A stretch of DNA of 64,000 bases from Pelagophyceae sp. CCMP2097. Taxonomy: Eukaryota > Sar > Pelagophyceae. This document shows, one piece after another, positions 50,754 through 60,525 of the stretch. The stretch covers positions 397,808-461,807 of the forward strand of contig MU657182.1 in the NCBI GenBank assembly GCA_026770575.1, given 5' to 3'. The translations under genes and the position numbers were made by a program. Every line of letters begins with the position of its first letter. Positions within the stretch are counted from its first letter, which is position 1. The notes under the pieces were generated by a model, which did no database searches, was not told the DNA's origin, and saw only the letters and a program-made list of their open reading frames with translations.

Positions 50754-51245
50754 ATGTCGCGGTCGCGGCGGAGAGAGACGGCGTCGCGGTTCGGCGGCGC
50801 GGCGCACCACGACATGCTGGAGCAGGAGAACAACGACCATTTGAATTCGCTGTCGAGCAAGGTGAGAGTCGGTCTCCCCAGGTCGAACCCCTTCGGAACT
50901 ACCCCGCGCCCGCCTCGAGCCGGGCGGCTTTGGCGTTTCGCGGAGCGGCCTTCTCTAAGGTGGCGGCGCTGAAGGGGCTGACGATGGACATTGAGGCCGA
51001 GGTGCAATCGCAGAACGAGTATTTGGACGAGATGGTGCGCCCGCGCCGGAACGTTCTTCTTCTTCGCCGCCGCCCACGGCGCGGCGTAGGGCTCGTCGTT
51101 CGGCGGCGCGGGCGCGCTGCTGCAGCAGACGCTGGGTCGCCTCGGCGTCATGCTGCAGACGGGGGGGGCGAAGACGATGTGGTATCTCGCGGCGTTTATC
51201 GTCTTCGTTTTCTTCGTCCTCTGGTGGTTCGCGCGGAGGTCATAA
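50754..51245 (+). CDS. BET1: Bet1-type Qc-SNARE
   Basis: Exons 50754-50861, 50960-51034 and 51090-51245 join in frame to 112 aa (human BET1 has 118). The SNARE motif runs from LEQENNDHLNSLSSK through VAALKGLTMDIEAEVQSQN and EYLDEM to GALLQQTLGRLGVML. The layer-0 glutamine is in the QSQN segment. A single C-terminal anchor follows (MWYLAAFIVFVFFVLWWF). The order matches human BET1 (ENERLTESLRSKVTAIKSLS). Bet1 works with syntaxin 5, membrin and Sec22 in ER-to-Golgi fusion. Introns have donors GTGAGA and GTGCGC, acceptors TAAG and GTAG. Confidence 0.9.
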
Positions 51246-51386
51246 CACGCCGCGCAGACCGCGCCCGTACATAAACTATCCTCTCCAAAGCCTATTCGAG
51301 GCGCCCAATGCCCCTTTTGAATCGCCACTATCGGGAATCGCACCAATCGGGTTTCTTAGTTCCCGGCGCGGTATAAATTCACAGGG

Positions 51387-52334
51387 TCAGTTTGGGTCGG
51401 CTGGCCGCGGCTCGTCTTCGGCCTCGTCGACGTCGTCGTCTTCGTCCAAATCGATTTCGTCGGCGTCGACGGCGTCGTCCTCCTCGTCGTCCGTCTCGTC
51501 GTCGCCCTCTTCTCGGTCGCCCTCCTCGGCGTCGTCGGCCATGTCCGCCTCGTCCGCATCGTCGTCCATCATCGCGTCGCCGTCGCCGCCGCCGTCGTCG
51601 CCGTCGGCCGCGGGGGCGCCGTCGGGAGGCAACTCCGGCGTCGCCATCTGAACCCACTTGATGCCTGCGCAGACGCGGTGAGACTACCGCCGAGTCCTCG
51701 CAGGGGGCACTCCTTTCCCAAAGGCGCGCACCGTAGCGCGTCACGCGCGGCTGGTCCGCGCAGACGTTGCGGTAGACTTTGCTCATGTCGATGGGCCGCG
51801 GGATCTCGGCCAATTCCGTCGGCAGCGCGCCCTCGGCCGGCGAACCGGTGGCGTAGTACTCGTTTGCGACCTGCGAGAAGCGTTTTGAACGATACGCGGC
51901 CGCGCCGCGCGCAGAGACACGCACGTAGTAGCCGACGTTTACAAAAGGCTGGTCCTTGTAGGCGCAGGTGATGGAGACGACGGTGACGCCGAGGACGTCG
52001 CCGTCGGGGATTTTGCCGGGGTCGGGCGCGTCCGACTGGAGCACGAACCGCGACGTGCCTGCGCCGCGCCGCGTTTCGATGCCGCATCTCCGGCGTCTTC
52101 AATCTATCGCCGCCGTCGAAGAGTCTTACCGAGTGGCACGGGCCCGACCATGACCTCTTCGAGCATCTGGTCCTTTGTCGGGTCTTCGGCGGACCCCACG
52201 TACGTAATCTTCCACTCCAAGTCCTCTTCGAGTTGGTCCAAGCACTCGAACGTGATCTCGAACTCAAAGGGCTCGTCAAACCGCGCCGGGTTCGCCGCGA
52301 CGAACTTGACGTCGATCAGATCAACTAGCGCCAT
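51387..52334 (-). CDS. ASF1: Histone chaperone ASF1 with long acidic tail
   Basis: ASF1 carries H3-H4 dimers to other chaperones during replication and transcription. ATG 52334 starts MALVDLIDVKFVAANPARFD. FEFEITFECLDQLEEDLEWK and ITYVGSAEDPTKDQ are nearly universal ASF1 sequence, followed by VGPVPLG. The next exons give FVLQSDAPDPGKIPDGDVLG and VTVVSITCAYKDQPFVNVGY. ANEYYATGSPAEG, ID..KVYRNVCADQPRVTRY and GIKW complete the immunoglobulin-like core. Four exons; introns include GTAAGAC...GCGCAG and GTGCGTGT...TCGCAG. The last 80 residues are almost all Asp/Glu, as in yeast Asf1, and end at 51387. Confidence 0.95.
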
Positions 52335-53136
52335 CGCCGCGAGCAAGACAGGCACACAGGCAAATCGGATTACGAATCTGAACACACGAGACACGTTTGA
52401 ATACTGAAAATCGCAAAACGGCGAGCGGGGTCGAGGCACCCTTCGGCGCCAGGCCGCGCGCAAACGCCGAGGCCGCGGAGGCGCCCAACGTCATCAGGGC
52501 CCGAGATATTTTCGGCGAAGGCCGTTGGATTTCGCGTGACTCACGCCCCCGCGCCGTCCTCCCTCGCTGCTCCAGCGATGCTGCGCACAGTGTGGAGTAT
52601 GATGCGTCCTGAGCTTCTCCAGCGCACAGCTAATTTTGGGGGTTGCGAGAGGTCTGGGTCGAGAGTTCTGCCGGCTTTGCCTCCGAGTCCGTCGGATCCC
52701 CAGGCCCTGGATCGCTCTTTTGAGTGCCTCGGCGCCCATGCTCGCCCCCCCGGACTACACATGGGCCCACGGTTATGCCGGCATCCAATCCAGCAAGGCC
52801 TTTGCAACTGGAGGATGCTGTCGTGCCCCATCTCCAGCCCTCCGGATCGTCCAATCCCAGTGGCTTCAAGCCCTCGGAGGATGCCCATGGGCCGTCATCC
52901 AAGGGTTCGCCCAGATGTGCTAAACTAAAAACCCTCGCGGGCGCCTCACTCCAAGGAGGCTGCTAAAACCCAACAGACGGGGCCGCCGCGGCTGGATCTC
53001 ACACAATGGCAAAAATCGTGCGGCAGGGCATGTCGCGCGTGGTGGCGTGTTTATGCGTGTGACCTTCCCAAAGTCGGTGAGTGAGGCGTGAGGGTTTTAA
53101 AGTCGGTGGCGTCGGATGGGCGTCGGCGTCGCCGTC
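52335..53136. other. Intergenic with a lower-GC 430-bp block, nothing recognised
   Basis: Frames are open on both strands at about 52540-52930, giving Trp/Gly/Ser-rich peptides, but none resembles a protein family. The block's composition differs from neighbouring genes, so it could be an old repeat. The ASF1 promoter should lie at its left edge. Confidence 0.45.
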
Positions 53137-53780
53137 TCAGCGATTCGCATAGTAACCAACCAGGAGCGCAAAGTAACCAAACAGGAGCGCGCGGCGGCCC
53201 GCAAAGGCGCAGCTTCCCGACGCACAGTCGGCGTCCGAAGAGAACGGCTCCTCGGCCGTACCCACAAAAGTCGGCGCGGGCGTCGGCCGGAGGAGGAGCT
53301 CGGCTGCGAGGTCACCGGCGCCTACGCGGGGCGTGCGCACGCTGATTGTCGCTGTGCTGTGCGTTTCCGCGGCCCGGGGCTGGCTCACGGGCGTGGGCGC
53401 GTCGGTCGATGCCGGCGCGCGCGTCGATGTCGGGGCGGCCGACGGCGCACGCGTCGATGTCGGGGCGGCCGACGGCGCGAGGTCGCGGGGGCTGAACGGG
53501 ACGAAAATGTCGAAGCCGCGGCCGCCAAAGTTAAACCACGACTCGATGGAATCGTCGGCGAGCGGGGCGGAGAGGGTGGCGTTGGTGACCAGCCTGAGGG
53601 CCGTCAAGGAGCCGCCCGTGGCGGCCTTGGAGAAGAACTCGACGTGGGAGAGCCGCTGGCCGGCGGTGGGATGGACGTTGCTGTCGTCGGCGCCGGGCGG
53701 CACGAAGGCGGCGCCGACGTCCTAGAACGCGCCGTACTGCTCGCCTGACGCGTCCTCGAGGAACTCGGCGCGAAACGAAG
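53137..53780 (-). CDS. Surface protein with Thr/Pro-rich repeats and C-terminal hydrophobic span (partial model)
   Basis: An exon beginning after TTCTAG at about 53722 reads DVGAAFVPPGADDSNVHPTA and LSHVEFFSKAATGGSLTALR. It continues with a globular stretch (IESWFNFGGRGFDIFVPFSP), two copies of APSAAPTSTR and a Cys motif (SSDADCASGSCAFAG). It ends in a hydrophobic tail (ALLFGYFALLVGYY) with the stop at 53137. An upstream exon (MPASFRAEFLEDASGEQYGA, about 53723-53790) probably precedes it; the true start is not settled. The layout (ectodomain, Thr/Pro linker, short Cys module, terminal hydrophobic segment) suggests a cell-surface protein. I do not recognise the family. Confidence 0.45.
53421..53479. 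repeat. 30-bp tandem repeat inside the Thr/Pro linker
   Basis: Two consecutive copies starting GCGTCGATGTCGGGGCGGCC (53421 and 53451). On the minus strand they encode the duplicated APTSTRAPSA unit. Confidence 0.9.
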
Positions 53781-53880
53781 CGGGCATCGAACGCGGCCTT
53801 GGTCGTCTTGCTGAGCGTGCCTACGAGCGAGGCCGTCAGACACAGCGTGCTTCGCTGTCGAGGCGCGACGCATCGGTGAG

Positions 53881-54613
53881 TCACGCGTCCTCGGGACATG
53901 CGGTGCAGTTCAAGTTTTCGACGAGGCGGCAAAGGGCGCCGCGGGGCGCGGTAGAGGTACTCGGAGAGCCGGAGATGGCCGACGATGGGAGGCGAGCGGC
54001 ACCGTCGCGTTGTGCGTGGCGTCGGCCGTGGCGTTGGCGCTGGTCACCCCTTGACCCGGGAACTCGGCGACGACGTGATCGTCGACGTAGAGGAGCGCGA
54101 TCTCCCAGTTGGCGTGAACGTGATACGAGCCGACCAGCGTCTCGAGCGAGACGGCCGTCACGACGGCGAGCTCGGGCGCGCCGCCGGCACCGAGGCGCCG
54201 CACGGCCATGCCCGGCGGCCGCACGCGGTGCGCCGGCGCGAGCGGGCAGGCGGCGAAATTCGGCGCGCCCGCCGGCGCGGCGCAGACGGACAACATGTTG
54301 TCTGGCCCGAGGCGGAGGGCTTTCGGCGCCGAGCCGTCGAGGCGGAGCGGCTCGAGTTCAGGCGGCGTGCCCTCGAGTTCAGCAAAATGTAAACTTCAGA
54401 GGCGTTGGCGTCGGCGCGCGAGATGATGTGCACTTCTTCGTAGCGGTCCTTCGTGCCGGCGCCGACGACGAGGACGAGGTCGCCGTAGTCGACTTCGTCC
54501 ATTGTCTTCGCGGCACCGCCCGGCATTCGCACCATCGCGCCGGCCGGGAACCCCGGGAACCGCGCGAGCGCGACCCGGAGCAGCGCCGCGGAAACGCACA
54601 AGAGCAGCTGCAT
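53881..54613 (-). CDS. Secreted protein with degenerate Hint (Hedgehog/intein)-like domain
   Basis: ATG 54613 starts a signal peptide (MQLLLCVSAALLRVALA). FPAGAMVRMPGGAAKTMDEV and DYGDLVLVVG follow, as in the first Hint strand (CFPG..V....G....DL..GD.VL). EEVHIISRADANASEVYIL, LRLGPDNMLSV (Hint L.LT..H.L.V), LAPAHRVRPPG and VSLETLVGSYHVHAN with LLYVDDHVVAEFPG match the rest of the fold, including the Hedgehog-like end (V.L.....G.Y.PLT..G...V..V.AS.Y). The Cys that starts active Hint domains is absent (Gly precedes FPAGA), and the T..H motif reads G..N. A join near 54370 is needed between two frames. The last stretch (LCRLVENLNCTACPEDA) ends at 53881. Hint identity is inferred from pattern and order. 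Confidence 0.5.
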
Positions 54614-55343
54614 CCCGGGTCGGCCGCCGGAACTCGAGTCTCGGGCTGGCAGCGAGAGGTCACTGAGCTTGCGAGGGTTCAACAAGAATTTGCCCAGTTA
54701 CGCGTACGCACTTCAAGATACCCTGCGTATCCGTACAAAATATTCTAAGTTTGTACTGCCGCTGCTCCTTTGTGGCGACATTGCCTTAAGATGTTTCTCC
54801 TCGTCGCACCAAGCGTCAGACGCAGCCTCAACCAACAACATAAAGCTTCTCTTGACAATGCTCTTGTACAAAATTTAGGAATTCCTAATGAGAAAAAGAA
54901 ATTCAAAAAACACTTTCTTTTTTTTAATCATAGAAATTAGGAATTCCTACATTTTTTTTAAATCATAGAAATTACATTTTAAAATCGTACTCTATTTCAA
55001 TAGTTTAAATTTCAAAAGCATATATCTCCCCAAGTTTCATGGCGTCGGCGGCGCGCCTCGCTTCGACGCCAAATCCCGTCGCGTCGCCGAGGTAACTTTA
55101 AAGCGTCGGCGTTGTGCGTTAGGGTGTTGCCGGGGGCTTGAGGTTTGGGGAAATGCGCCGCGTCAAAGAATTTAAGCCACCAATGAATCATGCCAAACTT
55201 TGGCTTTACTGATGAGCAAGAACGTCCAAATTTGAGACGATTCTTCGTGGAGTTCCGGCAAACCCCCGTCGCATCGCCCTAGTAGGGGTGCAGAACCCCC
55301 CGCCGTCGCCCCTACGGGTGTAGAACCTACGGGTGCGCCGGCG
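54614..55343. other. AT-rich intergenic region with repeated TTAGGAATTCCTAA motif
   Basis: No gene is seen. From about 54830 to 55030 the sequence is very AT-rich. It holds a 14-bp palindrome, TTAGGAATTCCTAA (54875-54888), a related GGAATTCC site at about 54940, and a 14-bp direct repeat AATCATAGAAATTA (54926-54939 and 54961-54974). Around 55280-55340 a GC-rich direct repeat (CCTACGGGTGTAGAACC) occurs. Confidence 0.6.
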
Positions 55344-56933
55344 ATGATGCCGACGTCGCTCCTGGGGCCCTCGGAGCCGTCGTTTCGGTCCGCTTCCCTC
55401 GGCGACGCCAGAGCGCCGTCGATGCGCCTCTTCATGCCGACAAGGTCGCAGCAGCCGACAAGGTCGCAGCGCACGCTGCAGTCGCCATTGCCGCGGCGGC
55501 GTAAAACGCTCGCCAATAAACTGGCGCCCGTGGTCTCGTTCGTGGGACGTCCCTCGTTCGTGCCCAAATGGCGCGGTCCTCTGCCCGGCGCGCAACCCCG
55601 ACCAAACACGCATGAAGTCCTCGTCGCCGTCCTCTTAGCGTCGAAAACTGCCCATTTCGCAAACGCGCTCCGCATCGGCCGCCGCAGACTCGTCGAAAAA
55701 AACGCCGCACAGTACATCTGCAGGGCTTGGCGCCAGAACAACCCGGCCTTGCGAAGGCGCGCTTTGGAAGCAAAAGTCGCCATCGAGAAGCTGCGGCCGG
55801 CACGGTTTGACGCCGCCTGCCGAGCCGTGGTGCGGAGGCGGTGCGCGGATAGGCTGGCTGCGGTTTTGGCGTTTACCGCAAACGTCAAAAACTTCCGCGC
55901 AGCCGTCGATCGCGTCGCTTCATCCGCGCGCGCCATGCAGCGAGCGGCGCGCAAATCGCTCCAGCTCCACCGCGCTTACCGGGTTCTGCTGGAGCGCGCC
56001 TGGCAAAGGGTGGTCCAAACGAAGAACTTTACCGCCGACCTCGCCGTGGAAGCGAAATCTTCACCCGCGGGCTTCGGCGGCGTCGGGTGGCTCAGCGACG
56101 TTTCCTTCCAGCTCTCGCGAAGGCGGCACGCGCTGCGCGACTTGGACGGCCGGCTGCGGGAGCTTGAAGCGTCGAGGGAGAATGTGTTTATCTCCGCTCG
56201 CCTGGCACCGCACGCAAAGCCCGCCTTTGCCGCCAAACACAAGCGCGCTCTGCTGCGCCGCTACCTCCGATCCAGGCTCGCCGCACATGCGGCGGACGTG
56301 GCCGAGTGCCGCGCCTCGAAGGGCCGGTGTGCGCACGGCCTGGACGACGCGAGACACCTCGTCGCAGTACTGCTCCACGGCGCGCCGCGGCCGCCCACGC
56401 CGGCATGCGCGGCGGACGAGCGCTTCCGCTTGTTCGCCGGCGGGCGAGATGCCCTCGAAGCCGACCTCCTCGTCACGGCGCGAAGAGGCTTCTCCGAAAG
56501 GCGGACTCTGGCAAGCGTGCTGGCGCGCTTTACGAACCGCCACACGCGCAGAGCCTTTGAGGCGTGGGCGCTGACGCACGCTTTGAAGACGCGGCGCAAG
56601 TCGTTTGCCGGCGACGAGGACGCGTACACTTGGGACCCAAAACCGCTCCCGCCACTCGTGAGGTCGCCACACGTCCGCTTCGCCCGGCGCGTGCGGCCGG
56701 CACTCAACCGCGCCCTCGACCGCGTCCCCGACCGCGTCCGGCGAGCGAGCGATGACGGCACCGCCGGCGAGCGGTCTTCGGGCCTCCGGAGCGACGCGTC
56801 GTCAGGCAGCTTCCAGACGTCGGGCAGCTTCTCACCCAGAGCGGCGCCGCGGGCCTTTGGCGAGCAGCGGCGAAGGCAGACGCACCCCAAGGAACGACGC
56901 GACTCGACGCCGTCGCTGCCCTGCCTCTCGTAA
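55344..56933 (+). CDS. Long basic helical protein with IQ-like segments (unknown)
   Basis: Uninterrupted 529-codon frame, taken from the first ATG of an ATGATG pair. Almost all of it is predicted helical and rich in Arg and Ala. Segments such as AAQYICRAWRQNNPALRRR and AMQRAARKSLQLHRAYRVLL resemble IQ motifs (I/L/VQ...R...R), which bind calmodulin or light chains. The tail (residues 450-529) is disordered, Ser/Arg/Pro-rich and ends LPCLS. Similar helical repeats occur in ciliary and centrosomal proteins (FTNRHTRRAFEAWALTHAL resembles an Sfi1-type repeat with the W). I cannot assign a family. The long frame and biased but non-repetitive composition favour a real gene. Confidence 0.55.
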   Translation: MMPTSLLGPSEPSFRSASLGDARAPSMRLFMPTRSQQPTRSQRTLQSPLPRRRKTLANKLAPVVSFVGRPSFVPKWRGPLPGAQPRPNTHEVLVAVLLASKTAHFANALRIGRRRLVEKNAAQYICRAWRQNNPALRRRALEAKVAIEKLRPARFDAACRAVVRRRCADRLAAVLAFTANVKNFRAAVDRVASSARAMQRAARKSLQLHRAYRVLLERAWQRVVQTKNFTADLAVEAKSSPAGFGGVGWLSDVSFQLSRRRHALRDLDGRLRELEASRENVFISARLAPHAKPAFAAKHKRALLRRYLRSRLAAHAADVAECRASKGRCAHGLDDARHLVAVLLHGAPRPPTPACAADERFRLFAGGRDALEADLLVTARRGFSERRTLASVLARFTNRHTRRAFEAWALTHALKTRRKSFAGDEDAYTWDPKPLPPLVRSPHVRFARRVRPALNRALDRVPDRVRRASDDGTAGERSSGLRSDASSGSFQTSGSFSPRAAPRAFGEQRRRQTHPKERRDSTPSLPCLS

Positions 56934-56986
56934 TATCACTTATCCAAAGCCAGCGGCGTTGCCTTTGCAGTGGCCGCGGTCAGAAG

Positions 56987-58935
56987 TCATCTCTGGAGTC
57001 GGAGGATGTGGTCCTTGAGCTGGGCGTTTTCGGCGCGAAGTCGGGCGATTTCGGCGTCTCGAGGGTCCATGTTCACAGTCGGCTTCAACGAAATGTTCTT
57101 TGCGCGCGCGGCGAAGCGCAGCGTCGAGAGCGTGTGTTGCGCTTCCGCCGGTGCGGCCCCGACGCAGCAGAGCATGGTCGTGTACGAATTCCCGCCCAAG
57201 GAGTCCTGCAGCAGCCGCGTCAGCTTGGAGTCGCGGTACGGGACGTGCGTCGCCTAATGAGCGCATTCGACGCGGCGCGAGGGTCGAGGCTACTCCCTTG
57301 TGCCAAAGAACACAGTGCGGAGGTACTCTGGTGGAGGCGCACCTTGACGTTGGTCAGTGCGGCGACGACGTTGCCGAGCGCGGAGAGCGAGGCGTTGATG
57401 GCGCAGCTTTCTTTCACGCCCTGGTCCACAGTCTGGGCCTGGGCCAGTCGCTCCGACCCAGCCAAGTCGACGAGGTGGAACTTGGCGCGCACGCGCGGCG
57501 CACAGCCGTCTTGCGATTTGATCTGCCGCTCGAATTCCAGCGTGAAGACTGCGTGGGACCGTGAAGACTTGTCGTTGAGGGCCGTCCCTCGAGTCGTGCG
57601 CCGTCGAGTGCCATCACGCCTTAGACACGCGTGGGGACGTGGCAGGCTCGCATCGGCAAAACTCACAGCGCTTTTTGCGCGTCGTCGGCCGAGTGGCAAT
57701 CGCGCCGCACCGCGCCGTCGAGGAAGACGCCTCGGCCGCCAAGAGCCGCGTCCTCGCGGATCGTCGGCGCCGGTACGGCCTTGCGCTTGCGCTGCGATTG
57801 TGGTCTAGGCGATGCGTCGCCTTTCTGCGGGCTGTTGGCGCGCAGCGCCTTTGGCCGGAGATCGTTCTCCTCGTCTTTTGCGAGGAGGTCGCAGATGCCA
57901 TCAAGGTAGAGTTCGATGAACGTGCACTCGCAAGTCGTCTCGACCTCGTTGGCCTCGTCGTCCACCGCCGAAAAGAGCTCGCGCAGGCACCGGTCCACCA
58001 AACCCGGCTCCTCGCGCGTGCCCACAATCGAGTGCGTCTTGCCAGAGCCTGGCGCCAAGCATGCGAGGGGGGGTGCGGCTCGGTCCCCCGGCCACCTCAC
58101 CGGTCGCGCCGTAGGCCATGACGCAGCCGTTGAAGCCGCGGAGCACGCGCGAGACGACTGGCTGCGCGACGGCGATGTAGACGGCCTCTTGGTCCGCGCG
58201 TTCGCCGAGGACGGCGTCAAAGGGCCCAAACGCGCGCGTGGCGCCCATGGTCACTTTGTCGCCGTCGAGGACGCAACACGCCTCGCCGCGCGACGGCCGC
58301 GCGCGGATCACGACGCGCACGGCCGTGGGCTCAACGACCGGCGCCGGCGCCGGCGCCGGGGCGAAATCGCCCGAGAGGCGCCGATTTCCACCCGTGGCCG
58401 GCCACGCCTCTGACCGGGGCGCGTCTCCGGTCTCATCAAAGTGGAGCGTGAGCTCGTAGTCCGGCTCTTGTTCAGGCGAGTGTTGCGATTGCCGCCTGGC
58501 GCTGCGGCGGCCGCGTGACGTCGGCTCTTCGCTGTTACATAGGCCCTCGAGCCGCTGCAAAATGCTGAGGCGCGGCGTCGCCTTGGCGGACCTCGACGGC
58601 GTGGCCTCGGATGGCACGACGGACACGGACTGCGGCGGCGTCGCGGCCGGCGCATCGCGCGGCGCTTTGCCCGGCGACGGCCCATTGCGGCGCGGCGTCC
58701 GCTGAGCCGCGACGGCGCGCGGCACGACGACCGAGACGTCGTCGAGGCGCGCGTCGGCGAGGCGCGATTCGGCGAGGCGCGATTCTTTTTTTTCGGCCCT
58801 CGACGCGTCGCCTCTCGCGCCAACCGCGCTCGCGGCGGCGCGGCCCCGCCGCGGCGAGAGCGTCGGCTCATCAAACGCCGCGGGCCCGGCCGCCTCGGGC
58901 CGCGTGTCGCGCCGCCCGCCGCAGAACCAGGGCAT
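56987..58935 (-). CDS. Kinesin with N-terminal extension and short C-terminus
   Basis: ATG 58935 starts MPWFCGGRRDTRPEAAGP. About 210 disordered, Arg/Ser/Pro-rich residues precede the motor (AVRVVIRARPSRG). An intron of about 55 nt (GTGAGG...CGCCAG, near 58055-58110) splits the P-loop: GFNGCVMAYGATG joins SGKTHSIVG. The rest of the motor shows [59 protein letters not shown] and [20 protein letters not shown]. The chain ends 25 residues after the neck (AEIARLRAENAQLKDHILRL), with no stalk. Further introns lie near 57245-57340 and 57590-57670. The family is unclear; lack of a stalk suggests a monomeric or adaptor-dependent motor. Confidence 0.85.
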
Positions 58936-59199
58936 GGCGTTGAATAATAATGGCGTGAGCAAACGGGCTTATCCGACATTCCGGGTTTCCCGCCGATTAA
59001 GGGCCCAAAGAACCCTCCTCGCGTCGGCTTCTGCCTCCGACAAGACCATCGCCACCTTTGGGTGTTTCCAGGTCCCCTTCCTCGCGCCGTGCTTGAAGCG
59101 CTCTCAACTCCCGGGAAGTGTCAAAGGGGCGTCAAGCCCGAGGGCACGCGCGGGTCATCCCCGACGGGCATTCGAACCGAATCGAACGTGATCGCATTA
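58936..59199. other. Intergenic, nothing recognised
   Basis: Short stretch between the kinesin start and the MYND/Sel1 remnant, with no recognisable feature. Confidence 0.4.
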
Positions 59200-60130
59200 C
59201 GATAAGTTTCCCGTCACACGACCGCGGCGTGATCGCACGAGTTACGGAGTTGGGACGCCGGCCTTTGCGGCCGGGCGGCGCTCTGGATCGAGGCAGGACC
59301 GAGTCTGCCGGCGCGCGCGGACGCGTGGGACGCCGCGAGCTCTTCTGCCCTCGCTGCGGCGCCGGCTTGCCCCTTTGCCACGGCGCGCTTGTAGAGGCGC
59401 AGCGCCTCGTGGTAGTCCTGCGCGTCCTGCGGTGCGTCGAACAACCGGCCGGATGTTCCAGGGCGGGGAGCGCCTGTCGGTCAACCGGGCCCGGGGTTGG
59501 AACAACCGGGGTTCGCCGCGAGGAATCCGCTGAGCAAATCGGCCACGGATATAGCACGCGCGCACCCCTTGGCCGCGGTACGCTTGAAGAAGCGCAGCGC
59601 CTCGTACAAGTCCTGCGGCACGCCGCGGCCGTCTAGATGACACATGCCGACGTTGAAGAGCGCATCCGCGTGGCCCTGCGCCGCGGCGAGGCGGTACCAC
59701 CGCACGGCTTCGTCGCTCGACTGGGACATCACGCCGAGGCTGCATTGAGCTCCAGCACGGCCTTGCTCGGCTGCGCGTCGGAACCAGTGCGCGGTGGTCT
59801 TGTAGTCGATCTTGACGCCGTCGCCTTTATAATAACACTCTCCCAGTTTATACTGAGCTCGTGGATGTCCTGCGCCGCCGCGAGCTCGTACAGCTGGAAT
59901 GCCCGCTTCGAGCTCTTCTTGAGATCCAGGTCACCACATCGGTACACAGTTCCAAGCATAGACTGTGCCTCGGCATGCCCTGTGTCCGCGTGCTTCTGCA
60001 GCCGGCGCAGTGCCTCGGCATTCGGCGGGGAAGTTACAGCTCGGCAGAGTGGGCAGCGCATGTCGTACTGCGCGCACTTATCGGAGCACTCCGTGCAGAG
60101 CGTCATGCAACAGCACGTGTAGAATGTTAT
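59200..60130 (-). pseudogene. MYND-RING-Sel1 relative, 5'-truncated and frameshifted
   Basis: Relative to the intact gene at 40573, only the end of the RING (CTECSDKCAQYDMRCPLC) and the Sel1 repeats remain (RRLQKHADTGHAEAQSMLG, AVRWYRLAAAQGHADALFNV, CHLDGRGVPQDLYEALRFF). The MYND half is missing. The repeats switch frame near 59850 and 59745, and a further repeat-like block (DYHEALRLYKRAVAKGQAG) extends to about 59290 in another frame. No splice sites explain this. It is a decayed third family member, in the same orientation as the broken copy at 16146-17183. Confidence 0.65.
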
Positions 60131-60525
60131 TCTTCCGAGTCGGGCTTCTACTAGGTAGGGACCCTAGGCTGCCCGCCATATTTTCCCAAGAATCCGCGAG
60201 GACACGATCGAATAGAAGCTTCGCGCGACGGGCGCGCGCGCGACACGGGGCCGACTACCCCCGGCGTGCCGACGGCCCGCTCCGCGCGGAGCGATGCTTT
60301 CTGAAGACGACAAGGGCCGGATTTAAATCGCGCTGGCCACGGTGAGACGTGCGCGCGCCGCCCCTTCGTCGGTCTCGGAAGGCCGTGCACAGGTGCTCCT
60401 CCGCAAGGCTTCTCCCACGCCAGTGACTCAAGAGGTACGACGGTGTCGCTGGGCCATCCGAGACGATCGGAGACGCCGAAGCATAGGCTGCTCCGCTCCG
60501 AGCGACGGGCAAGGTCCTGGATGCG
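60131..60525. other. Intergenic, nothing recognised
   Basis: About 400 bp between the MYND/Sel1 remnant and the next predicted start. Open frames exist but no protein is recognised. Confidence 0.4.

Noticed and set aside
52541..52930. Trp/Gly-rich small protein
   Set aside because: Overlapping frames on both strands are open and none resembles a family; base composition suggests old repeat DNA.
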